A DNA stretch of 64,000 nucleotides from Adiantum capillus-veneris (taxonomy: Eukaryota; Streptophyta; Polypodiopsida; Polypodiales; Pteridaceae): contig CM043958.1 in the NCBI GenBank assembly GCA_014529385.2, positions 151,326,793-151,390,792 of the forward strand. The letters are read 5' to 3'. Made by a program: the position numbers and the translations under genes. The notes beneath the pieces are model-generated. The model did not search any database and was not told the DNA's origin. It worked only from the letters and a program-made list of their open reading frames with translations. Shown piece by piece: positions 54,655 through 64,000 of the stretch. Position 1 is the stretch's first letter, and the number at the start of each line of letters is the position of its first letter.

Positions 54655-56354
54655 TAATTTGTATGCACATTATGTAGACTAAGAAGGAAAATTGTACAAA
54701 AAGAATCGGCCAATAATTGAGAGGTCTACATACTAGCTCATAAGATTATGCACTATGCTACATTAGGGAGGACGATTTATCTCTAAGGAAAGAATCCTTT
54801 ATTTCCCCATCCTCTCTAAAGCTAAACCATGTCCCCGAGTGAATCCAAAAATGTGTCCCAAGCCAAACTATCACCCATCAGAAGTCAAGCTTCAACATTA
54901 TTATTTGACAAGTACATAATGTGACCAAGATGGGCGTAGATATAGACAAGAGTTTGTAATCTATGATGCTTTATGTCATGAATCCACATAAGCTCATGTC
55001 ATAGGAGACCCATGAGATAGGCAGTATTAGGTTAAAGATAATCCTATTTACATCACCTGGGGAGACATATGTCATGTTTCATGAAGATACATAGGAACTA
55101 CGCTTAAGGTTTGCAGATGCCAAACATCGACAAAGCAACACACAACATACCTTCATAGGCCCAAAAAATGAGATCAAATCAAAGCCAAACAATCTTGAGC
55201 CCAACTCATGGAGAAAGAATTAGTGATCACACTAGGAAGGGGGGAACTGTACATCCATCAAGCTCGGCTCTTGTACCTAAAAAATGTACCAAACGACATT
55301 GTCTTGGGAATGCCACTAGCCCAGAAAGTTCTCGAGACATGGAGCTCAAATGAGATGTAGTCTTCAAAGATAAATAAGAATGAAGAGAGCCAAAAATTGT
55401 CACTGGTGGAAGACAACACAAATTTCTCAAATATAGTACAAGCGAAAATAGATACCAAACTAGAGCTTATTGAATATGTTCAACTCCACCCAACAAAAAC
55501 CCAGATGAGCTTAAATCAGATCATGTATTAGCACATGGAGTTAAAACACAATAGGTAGCAGCCATAAGAGCTACTATGAAGGAATTATCATCAAGACAAG
55601 AAGTAAAGATGATGGAGGCTAGAAGAAACCGGGAAGCCCAAAGGTCTACCACTCATTACCAAATGAGTCAATGAATATAAGTCCCTATGGAACACAAAGT
55701 CTTGAATCACCTTCCCAAGAGACCTAGCTTGATCACCATGAGACCACAATAGAAGTGGGAAAGGAATCTTCAATAGAACCGCCAATGAAGATTTCTGTAG
55801 TCCTCAATAGTGCAAATAGAGCAAGTGTCAGATGCATTGCTCTACTGGATAAAGAATCAAAGTGCAATACGATTTCAAAAAACATCCAAGAGATTACTCC
55901 ATGCAAGCAAGATAGCAAATCGATGTTAGGTATGGCTACGAATCATCGAAAAAATGATTGCTACTCTTAGCATTCAAAAGCATGAAGAGCAAGTAAAATT
56001 TCAAGTGATGCTTTTGAAAGAAATGCCTGAAATGTCATCCATGGTTGGACCAACTGTTAACCGATGACAAACGCCTTATCACATTGTTTTGAGTCATGGG
56101 CCGGGCTTGTCGGTTCTATAGGTGCTTGGGTGATCGCCGATGAAAGGCGCACCCCATATCTCATTTGATAGTATTTTTACTTTGATTGGTCAGTGTGGAT
56201 GCCCATGTGTGAATGGGCCAAACCCATATAAAAGGGCCATTGTGACCTAGATCCCTCATTCTGAAGAGTGCATGCTAAAGAAGAGTGCTCTTGCCTTATC
56301 TCCATATCCTTTCCCATTGTGTGCTCACGAGTGTGTGTATGTGTGTGTATCCTT

Positions 56355-56397
56355 GAGAGAGAGAGAGAGAGAGAGAGAGTGAGAGAGAGAGAGAGAG
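56355..56397. repeat. (GA)n microsatellite
   Basis: A GA dinucleotide run with one interruption (gtga). Confidence 0.93.
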
Positions 56398-56919
56398 CAC
56401 TAGGGTGTAAAAAACACTCTTTGGCATAATTAGAGTCGGGTTGTTGAGCTGTGTAATGAGCAAGCATTAGTTCCAAAGATTCAAGTCTTGGTAAACTCTA
56501 TGCTCAAGCTGGAAGAGTTGAGCTTATCTAAGTCATGTGGCTCGTACCGGAAGAGGTGAACATAAGAGTCAAAGTCTATCAACTTAATAAAGGTGGAGCG
56601 GTGTGAGTCCTACACTCATGCACAATGCAAAGTAAGATGAGAGCACATATCCTTGACAGTGAAAACCTTCCTAAAGGGGTGCCAGCTCGTAAAGCCACGT
56701 TGTATGCTTTTATAGCTACACTTACTTTTCGAATAACCCTTCAAATATCTTTCTTGCACATCATATTGGTTTCCATGCATTTTTGTGTATGCATGTGGTA
56801 TGTCCCATCGTTGAACATATAAATTTGACACTCATTTTTGCATCCACCTATGCATCTTGAATGGACTACGAAGGCAAACAAATTTTCCACATTGCTACCT
56901 TTATATCTGCTACCATCAC

Positions 56920-57150
56920 ATTCCTATATACATCAACCAATAATCCCTTCAATACTTTGTTAATACTTCCCCGTGCTAATAAGTACCCAAATAATGCACG
57001 TATCCCAAAGGTACTCTTTTTCTAATTGGTCTTTTCTGTACCATCTTATTTCTATATACATCATCCAATAATCCATTCTTTCTTAATACTTCCCATGCTA
57101 ATCAGTACCCAAATGATGCATGTATCCCAAAGGCTTTTTTTTTCCCAATG
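56920..57150. repeat. 118-bp diverged tandem duplication
   Basis: Both units contain ctatatacatca(a/t)ccaataatcc, ttaatacttccc, gtacccaaa(t)(a/g)atgca and gtatcccaaagg, in the same order and about 118 bases apart. Confidence 0.75.
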
Positions 57151-57463
57151 GGTTTTCTCCCTTTGGTCGTCTAAGTATCATACGCTGATTTAGATTCTCA
57201 CTTCTCTACTTCTCTTATAATAATCTTAATAAATAAAGAGCAAACCTCACCATTATACTGCTACAACGGACAATGCAACATCATCATCAACTCACACAGA
57301 AGATGTCCACAAAGTTTGGACATTCAAAATGCTATAGTGGATTGAACCTCACCACCAGATTCATCAACCAATAAAGACAATATAGCCTAGTGACAACTAA
57401 TCTACAACCCTTCAACCTCCATAAACACTTCTCAACAGTGCTCGAGGACGGGCACTAAAATCG

Positions 57464-57474
57464 AAAGGGGGGCA
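57464..57474 (+). other. Polypurine tract
   Basis: AAAGGGGGGCA directly before an LTR starting TGTTAACTAAG at 57475. The preceding 50 bases would be the end of a Gypsy internal region. Confidence 0.75.
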
Positions 57475-58507
57475 TGTTAACTAAGTCAACATCAATTAAT
57501 AGGATCTACTAAAGGCCCAAGCCTAGCAACTGCAAATCAAGGATGTATACAAAGAAGCATTGGAGTTACATATTTTCCCAATGTGGTTGTGTAATGTAAT
57601 TTTTTGATTTATTTCGAGCCATTGCAACAATTGACATGTGTTACAGGCTCAATAAGAGTTCCAACTTGTAAAGAACATGTCGATTAGTGTGGCTAGGTTG
57701 CAAATACAATAAGTGTGGAGCCGTAAAGGCCTTGAATGCTCGGAAATTACACATTTAACTCTATGTATATAAGGCAGTGTGTAAATGGAATTAGGGTTCT
57801 CAACCTCGTTTGTTGAGAGCACCCCTAGTGAGAGCTCATGTGGTGTGTAGATATGGAGTTCTTGAGCTTCTCCTTGATTGATTAATACTAATCAATGCTA
57901 TTGATTCTCTCTCATTATTCTTCTTTCACTCTCCTTGCTCGTGTGACTTGATTAATACTAATCAATGTTCTTAGTTCTCCTTGAGCTTTTCCTTGCTCAT
58001 GTGAGTTGATTAATATTGATCAATGCTCTCAATTCTCTTTCACTATGCCTCTTTCACTCTCACTTGATTGTTTTTTACATTTTCATTAACTATATCTTAG
58101 CTAACTAGTGGTTAATCACTCTCTAATCTTGTGTGATTGCCCTCTATTCTTTGTGTATGCATGTAGGTTTGATTGGAGCATCGATGTTTGATGGGTCTAT
58201 GTGTTTGCCCTTATGATTAGTGCATTGCATGATGGAACTGGTGACGTTGTGCATCATTGAAATCATTAATGTGTGTGATTGAGTTGATTTAAGTGAAGAG
58301 AAGTGGATGTGGAGATTGCCAATCTTGTGGCTTAGCTCCTCCATAGGCCGAGAAGCTCACCTTTTAGAGTTAACTGTTTGTGCTGTCATGATTAGCTCAC
58401 TAATCTTGTGTGAGTATTTCTATGCCATAGCCAGGTAGCTCATCACTTTGGATTGACATTTATATGTTGGTCATTGGATTTTATGCTACAATGAACGCCC
58501 CCAATAT
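57475..58507 (+). mobile_element. Gypsy LTR, plus orientation (left arm of inverted repeat)
   Basis: It begins TGTTAACTAAG after a polypurine tract, so it is a 3' LTR by position, about 1.03 kb. It carries the same ordered blocks as the copies at 33778-34430 and 58513-59414. It ends near gcccccaatat, immediately before the junction with the opposite-facing copy. Confidence 0.75.
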
Positions 58508-58512
58508 TTGGT

Positions 58513-59414
58513 GCCTTCAAATGTTGGGGGTGTCCACCCAGCATAGCTTCGATGACCAATATATAGATGTCCATCCGAAGTGATGAGCTACCCGGCTAGG
58601 ACATGGAAACACTCACACAAGATTAGTGAGCTAATCACGACAACAAGAACGATTAACTCTATGAGGTGAGCTTCTCGACCTATGGATAAGCTAAGCCACA
58701 AAATTGGAAATCTCCACATCCACTTCTCCTCACAAACATCAAATCAATCACACACACTAATGATTCCAATGATGCACAACATCACTAATTCCATCATGCA
58801 ACACACTAATCGCAAGTGCACACACATAGCTATCAAAGTATCCAAGCTCCAATCAAACCTACACAAAAGATTAGAGAGAGATTAACCACTAATTAGTTTA
58901 GATTTAGTTAATAAAAGCAGTAAAGATAATCGATAGAGAGTGAAAGAGGCATAGTGAAATAGAATTAAGAGCATTGATTAGTATTAATCAAGTTACATGA
59001 GCAATGAGAAGCTCAAAATCTCCATAACTACACACCACATGAGCTCTTACTGGAGATGCTCTCAACAAATGAATCTAAGAACCTTAATTTATGTACACGT
59101 TGTCTTATATACTTAGGTTAGGGTTAAAATGTGCAATGTTCATGCGCCAAGGTCTTTAGGGCTCCATACTCACTGTATATACAACTTAGGCACACTAACC
59201 AACATGTTTTTTACATCTTAGAACTCTCATTGAGCATGTAATACATCACAAATATTACAATGGCTTGAAATAAATCGAGAAATTACATTACACAGCCATA
59301 TTGAGAAAACGTCTGACTCCAATTTTTAGTTCTTCTTTGTATTCATCCTTGATCTGCAGTCGTTAGGCTTGGGCCTTTAGCAGACCTTGTTAACTGGTGT
59401 CGGCTTAGTTAACA
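58513..59414 (-). mobile_element. Gypsy LTR, minus orientation (right arm of inverted repeat)
   Basis: Read on the minus strand it begins TGTTAACTAAGCC at 59414 and ends near cacccccaacat at the junction, about 0.9 kb. It aligns with the left arm along its whole length with substitutions and small indels. No polypurine tract precedes its start. Confidence 0.75.
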
Positions 59415-60840
59415 AAAGGCACTATTTATAAATGCTAAGTATGTTGAGATTTTAGTATGGTGAAATAGGATTTACCTTTCATCATAACCTTTTGGTTATT
59501 GACTTGCTTGTGGTGTATGGCCTTCCATCCATGACCACATGAAGGATAGAGGCCTCCCTCACTTCTATTGCTCGTATCCTTGCTTCTTTGAATCAGAGCA
59601 AGGTGTCATCAATGGAACTTAAGAATAGAGGAAGGCCAAGTATTAAGTCACCCCAATCTTGGTTTGGGGGCCTAACAACTGGCATCAGAGCCTTAGGTTT
59701 GAAGTTTGGATTTTCAACATCGTGTGCTCTTCTTGAGGTTGAATGCATGAATTCATAGATTAACACTTTTATCCCATTTGTTTCGTAGTTCAAATTTATG
59801 GACACTAGCTATTTAACCATCTTTCAAGTAATGTACCACACTGCTCACCAGTCACCAAGATTCGACCTTTGAGAGAAAGCGCTTCTCATTATTGATAAGC
59901 TTTCTGCACCTTGCACAAAATTTGACCCACGTAACACCTGGTTGTATGCAAGTTGTTGGGCTCGTGGGTCGACCTTTGCCAAGTATGAGCTTTTTCCTAG
60001 AGTCACTAGAGTGTGAGTGAATGAGAGAGAAGGAAAAATTAACCCACGTGTAATGGTGCAAGGCTCTAGAGCTACTTAAATCTCTTTTCGTGAACTAAAA
60101 AACCCATTCCAAGTTTGCATTACATGTCTCTTGTCATTGTTAGCTTGTGATGGGTTAGCAAACTACTCAAGATTGTGTTTATCAGTCCAACTTCATCTAT
60201 CTTCAAACCTAATTCGCTTGAATAACAATCTAGCCTACAAACAATCACTTTCTTCATTATCTTTATCTTCCATCCACCCTAGCTAGCACGATCCCATTCC
60301 GATCAATTGGTATCAAACCTATGGTGTGCTAGCTAAGTTTTTTGTTGTTCTTTTGCGTATTAGTGATTTGCATCCCTCACTAATTAATCCATAATCTAGC
60401 TATGTGTGGGCATCTCCTTGGCACATCCAAGGGGCCACTACCCTTCATGACTATGTAGGCTTGATTAGGGAGAGGATTAGTATCCAATTATGCGTTTGCG
60501 TTTAGGTTGTTTTATGTCGATTTTTTAGTGACTTGCACATTCAATTAGTCTTTCCCTTCTGGCATTCATCGAGCATTAATCATCTCATCTCAAAGCTCTC
60601 CATAGAGTCCTCGATTGTCCCATTCCAACATCGTGAGCTCCCTCAAGCTCATCATAATTTTTATGCTATAACTAGGTGTGTGTGCTCATTTTGTATGTGT
60701 ACATCTCCATGTAGAGCTGAGTTTATATATATTGTTCATGGAGCCCTCACACAATCAAGTGTGGAAGACCACATGGTCTAGCTCACTGTATTGCGAGTCA
60801 ATCCCCAAGGGGTGCGGGATCAAGCCTCATCAAGCCTATT
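59415..60840. other. No gene seen; possible decayed LTR end
   Basis: No coding motif is recognisable. At 59680-59691 TGGCATCAGAGC, preceded by gcctaaca, looks like a Met-tRNA primer site after an LTR end, but no matching LTR start or partner was found. Confidence 0.45.
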
Positions 60841-60844
60841 TTAA

Positions 60845-60930
60845 GTGGGCAACGTGGGCGTAATTGAGCGACGCGGTAAATTGCAGCTCAATGACCGGTC
60901 AGGTCCATTAGGGATCCTTCCCACGCCGTG

Positions 60931-60967
<37 letters not shown>

Positions 60968-61035
60968 TTATGAGCCTCATGCGGACTTGAACCCCGAAAC
61001 TCAATGCAACTTTTACCTATTTGGCTCCACAAGCG
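60845..61035 (-). mobile_element. Possible tRNA-derived SINE
   Basis: On the minus strand a B-box-like sequence GGTTCAAGTCC (60993-60983) follows an A-box-like GAGCCAAATAGGTAAAAG (61027-61010) at about the spacing seen in tRNA genes. After it come a (TG)n run and a GC-rich body (cggcgtgggaaggatccc, cctgaccggtc). This is the layout of a tRNA-related short element transcribed by RNA polymerase III. No folded tRNA or target duplication was confirmed. A chance match is possible. Confidence 0.4.
60937..60965. repeat. (CA)n microsatellite
   Basis: An uninterrupted CA run inside the possible SINE. Confidence 0.92.
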
Positions 61036-61285
61036 GCTGCTCTCGCAAGCCTTCCAGCTTGCAGCTCGCCTTCAAAGCCCACCATCCCTAGGGGGCACTC
61101 CCACAACCTCCTCCAAGTACCTAGAGGCTTGTTCCCACCCACTCTTAACACGAGCATCCTAAAGGGGCTCCAAAAGGGGACAATTCCTGCGGGGGAAAAA
61201 AGCAACAAATCTTGCAAAGCTTCAAAAGTCTTTGCACCCCAAGGCTTAAAGTAGCTCACCTTAAGAAGGAGAAACGTCTCGTCTC

Positions 61286-62095
61286 TCACTCAAAGCATGC
61301 CAACCAAAAAATCAAGACGATGCCGCCTCGAATCTCAGATACATGCATAGGGTAAACCAAGCCACTACGGGCTCCTCTGGCAATCACTAATGAACCACAG
61401 TGTATCTGGAAAGATTGCTCTCTAAGCAGTATTTGACAACCAAATTCTACTAACTGTCTCACTAAAATCAAGCTATGTCTCAATTGAGGAACATAGCGCA
61501 CATGTTGTAGCGTGTATGACACACCACCGGGCAATGACAAACAAACGTCTTGTACACCCTCTATGTCATAGGCCAAACCGTCAGCAAAGTGCACGCATCC
61601 AAGTCTCCCACTAGAAAAGGTGCTAAACCAATCACAATGCGGTGGGACGTGGAAAGCAACATGTCTATCTAGTAACCATTGTGGAGAAAGTGTGTTGTCC
61701 ATAGACATATATGCAAGAGGTACACTGGAGGCAAGCATGACATCATCGTCACTGGCATAGACTGCCACTAGAACTGCCTCTTTAACATGTGTGAAAGTCG
61801 TATCTACATCACGCATATATCTCCAATGTTGTCTCATACATCTGAAACAACGGTGCCTAATGTGTCATGTGTGACCACAATGCCAAAAGCGCAAGTATCG
61901 GCAACTGCGAGACCGCCGTCTCTCATTGTCACACATGTCTGCAACCATAAGTGTATGGCAAAAAACTATGGCGAGAAAACCTAGGAGAAATCTACTAAGT
62001 CTCCCTTGTAAACTGAGCAAAACCTCAAGTACAATCTCAACCATAAACCATGACAAACTGGCAACAAAGTGGGAGATAACTCGACCACTACACAA
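61286..62095 (-). pseudogene. Copia gag-protease fragment, same family as 18.8-22.6 kb
   Basis: On the minus strand a knuckle-like FWHCGHT, a stop and HIRHRCFRCMRQHWRYM are followed by a protease region. It reads QWLLDRHVAFHVPPHCDWF, then FSTFSSGRLGCVHFADG, YDIEGVQDVCLSLPGG, HVRYVPQL and LVIARGARSG. Nearly the same words occur in the intact frame at 19080-20765, so both copies belong to one family. Here the active-site motif is degenerate (LDR in place of LDS) and stops interrupt the frame. The similarity ends near 61290, and leader-like sequence extends to about 62370 (a cactcctg(c/t)gagtgt block shared with 21150). Confidence 0.8.
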
Positions 62096-63057
62096 TCATA
62101 GAAAACATGATCAAACGCATCAAAATTGATACTCACATATGCATAAAAGAACTCCACAATATGCAAACTGCAAGCATATAATATGAGACAAACTACTCAA
62201 CCGAGCGTAAAGCACATAACCATCTACGCAAGTAGAGAGCAAACTAGCTCACAACGCATCCCACAAGAGAAACTACCTACAAAAGTCTACAAAAAACCTG
62301 TGAAACTTGTGACTGCCAAAGTCTGTAGCCACACTAGCATACACAATCCTCACTCCTGCGAGTGTAACATTTAATGGCATAGTAACTTGTGTGTAGCGGA
62401 AAATTGTATAAACATAGTGAGCATTTCATTAGAATAGATTCCTAATGAACATAGCAAGAGTGCTTGGATGGAGAGAGCAACAAAAAGCATAACACCTAAT
62501 TAGATAGGCATGAACAATACTTCAAAAGAGAGAGAAATTAAGCTATTAACAACAGTTGAGGATCGGATTTACATGGAGCCTGTCCCCCCTCCAAAAGGCT
62601 TTGTATTATAGGTTTCCCCCATCAAAGGAGACATTTTACAATACAATACTTTGTGTTCCTTCAATAACTTGCTAGTGCAATGAAGACGGAAGCTTCAAGC
62701 ACCATGCACACACTTATAAAAGACAACATCAATTCCCTCACGGTCTCACACCCGACCTCGCACACTTTCGAAGATGGTGAGAGCTAGCGGGGTACGAGAG
62801 TAGATTGAGAAAAAGAAGGAGTAGTCTTACGATAAAGAAGGATATCTCCTCACATAATCACTCATAAAAGCTTAGCATAGCTTAGTAATTAGCATGGTAG
62901 AGGAGATGAGCATGCATTGAAGCTTGGCTCTTCGTTGGATTTGCATCACAAAGCCAAGAGTTGTTGGTGTAGGCCTCCCTTCTCACAAGCTTGGAGTAGA
63001 TGATGAGCTTGCTTGAGAAGGAGAGAGAGAGAGTCTTCTTGCTTCACACATGAGATT

Positions 63058-63063
<6 letters not shown>

Positions 63064-63098
<35 letters not shown>
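63064..63098. repeat. (TG)n microsatellite
   Basis: An uninterrupted TG run of about 17 units. Confidence 0.95.
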
Positions 63099-63099
<1 letters not shown>

Positions 63100-63159
63100 T
63101 AATGCCTTGCCAAAATCAACCCCCTCTCTCTCTTGGTCGACCCCTCTTGCATTTTACTC

Positions 63160-63500
63160 ATGCTGACACCCCATTGGACCATGCAAAGCTTAGCCAATGA
63201 TAATTGAGAAGCATAAGTGATAGCCTTTTGACACGTGTCCCCTTTCCCCTTTTGTGAGAGATTTAGGTATTTAATTAATGCAATTAAACTCTCATTGGAT
63301 CCGTTTTTCTTCTGGCCAATAGGAATCAGGCAAGCCATTGGGTTGCTTAATGCTCATTGGACCCCTTGGGAGACTATCCAATAGTCTTCTAGAAAGCTTA
63401 ATTCTTATTGGTTCTTTTATCAAGTGTTTTTAAATGAATTAAACTAGATTTACTCTAGCCTAATTCTCATTGGTCCACCTCTATGGCCATCCAATAGGAT
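63160..63500. repeat. Array of diverged units with paired ATTGG and CCAAT
   Basis: Repeated units share the form (a)ctcattgga(t/c)cc followed some 20-30 bases later by ccaatag. Examples start near 63168, 63290, 63350 and 63464, with a partial unit near 63402. The pairs could form small hairpins or act as clustered CCAAT boxes. Confidence 0.5.
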
Positions 63501-64000
63501 TTAAATGCATCTTGGGGGCAACTGGGCTAAGGAGCTGACATGTGTCCCCTATTCCCTTTGTGTAAAGGGAGCCTGTGAGTGTGTGTTTCTCTCTCATCCC
63601 CTACTAAAAGGGCTCGCCCCCTCCTATGTAAGGATCTAGGAAGACATTGTGTACACTTACAAAGCATCCAATATCCCTAAGGTTTGACCATTGGACTTTA
63701 CATTGAATTTTGGAACCTTAGCATTTTGGAAGTCTTAATGGGCTGAACCTTAGGGTCTTTGAAGCCCATTGTTGCACATTGCTGTTTTGCAAATGCCCCC
63801 CCCTTTGGATCCCTTTTTTCCCTCCTTGGGATCCCTACCATGGCCGGTCTGCCAACTTAACCAATATTCTAGCTTTTTCTCCCCTGGTACTTCCCCATAT
63901 TAAATGATCAGTTTAACATGAGAATATCATTTAGGAGAAATAGATATTAGATATTATGACAACGAGAGTGGGTACAAGAACACCAAACTGTGTCCAAGTT

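Larger units (their letters stand above)
54660..57419. other. No gene seen; non-coding with simple repeats
   Basis: No frame here carries a known domain. A (GA)n run lies at 56355-56397, and a diverged ~118-bp tandem duplication at about 56920-57150. The last ~150 bases before 57420 belong to the end of a plus-strand Gypsy internal region. Confidence 0.55.
62096..64000. other. Leader debris, then non-coding with CCAAT-rich array
   Basis: The first ~275 bases resemble the leader of the Copia family at 18.8-22.6 kb. Beyond that no gene is seen. The frame at 62946-63338 crosses a (TG)n run and is an artefact. About ten CCAAT or ATTGG pentamers occur between 63160 and 63500. Confidence 0.5.

Noticed and set aside
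60775-60840. tRNA gene on the plus strand (tagctcactg ... ggatcaagcc)
   Set aside because: The boxes are imperfect and no acceptor stem pairs; at best part of a SINE.
62946-63338. 130-codon minus-strand frame with a His-Thr repeat
   Set aside because: The repeat is a translation of the (TG)n microsatellite, and the rest matches no domain.

Overview
This window looks like a repeat-rich intergenic stretch of a nuclear genome of a land plant. I see no intact host gene, rRNA or convincing free-standing tRNA. Almost everything I can identify is an LTR retrotransposon or its debris. Several elements carry the plant-type primer-binding site complementary to initiator Met-tRNA, and two LTR ends are followed by a site resembling the tRNA-Asp primer site of other plant Ty3/Gypsy elements. 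At least one Gypsy family ends in a chromodomain (a chromovirus). The clade of plant cannot be fixed from this sequence.

Layout. 0-2.2 kb: debris plus the 5' LTR of a minus-strand Copia element. 2.2-7.7 kb: degenerate, lysine/glutamate-rich and unidentified open frames with little else. 7.7-13.3 kb: plus-strand Gypsy remnant (long LTR, Asp-type primer site, leader with palindromic repeats, gag). 13.3-17.6 kb: a minus-strand relative (3' LTR, polypurine tract, unidentified frames upstream of it). 18.81-22.62 kb: a complete minus-strand non-autonomous Copia with identical 191-bp LTRs, a perfect 5-bp target duplication and one uninterrupted 561-codon frame. 23.5-24.2 kb: minus-strand Gypsy reverse transcriptase. 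24.96-30.99 kb: a plus-strand Gypsy pol remnant split by a full-length but mutated Copia (25.055-30.227 kb). 33.3-34.45 kb: gag debris and a Gypsy LTR fragment. 36.45-39.20 kb: a complete minus-strand Copia derivative that encodes only gag. 41.66-54.66 kb: an old chromovirus-type Gypsy whose ends are still marked by a TAATT duplication, with a younger element of the same family (43.82-50.99 kb, CCTTG duplication) nested inside. 57.47-59.41 kb: two LTRs of one Gypsy family facing each other as a ~2-kb inverted repeat. 60.8-62.4 kb: a possible SINE and a second, broken member of the 18.8-22.6 kb Copia family. 62.4-64 kb: non-coding, with a CCAAT-box array.

How the parts work together. They record successive insertion: old Gypsy elements interrupted by later Copia and Gypsy copies. 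The most recent datable event is the non-autonomous Copia at 18.8-22.6 kb, whose LTRs show no differences. It lacks integrase and most of reverse transcriptase, so it must have been moved by enzymes from an autonomous relative that is not in this window. The other elements contain stops, frameshifts or deletions and are probably immobile. Boundaries stated to the base rest on paired LTRs, TG...CA ends, primer sites, polypurine tracts and target duplications read directly from the sequence. Family names come from recognised protein motifs.
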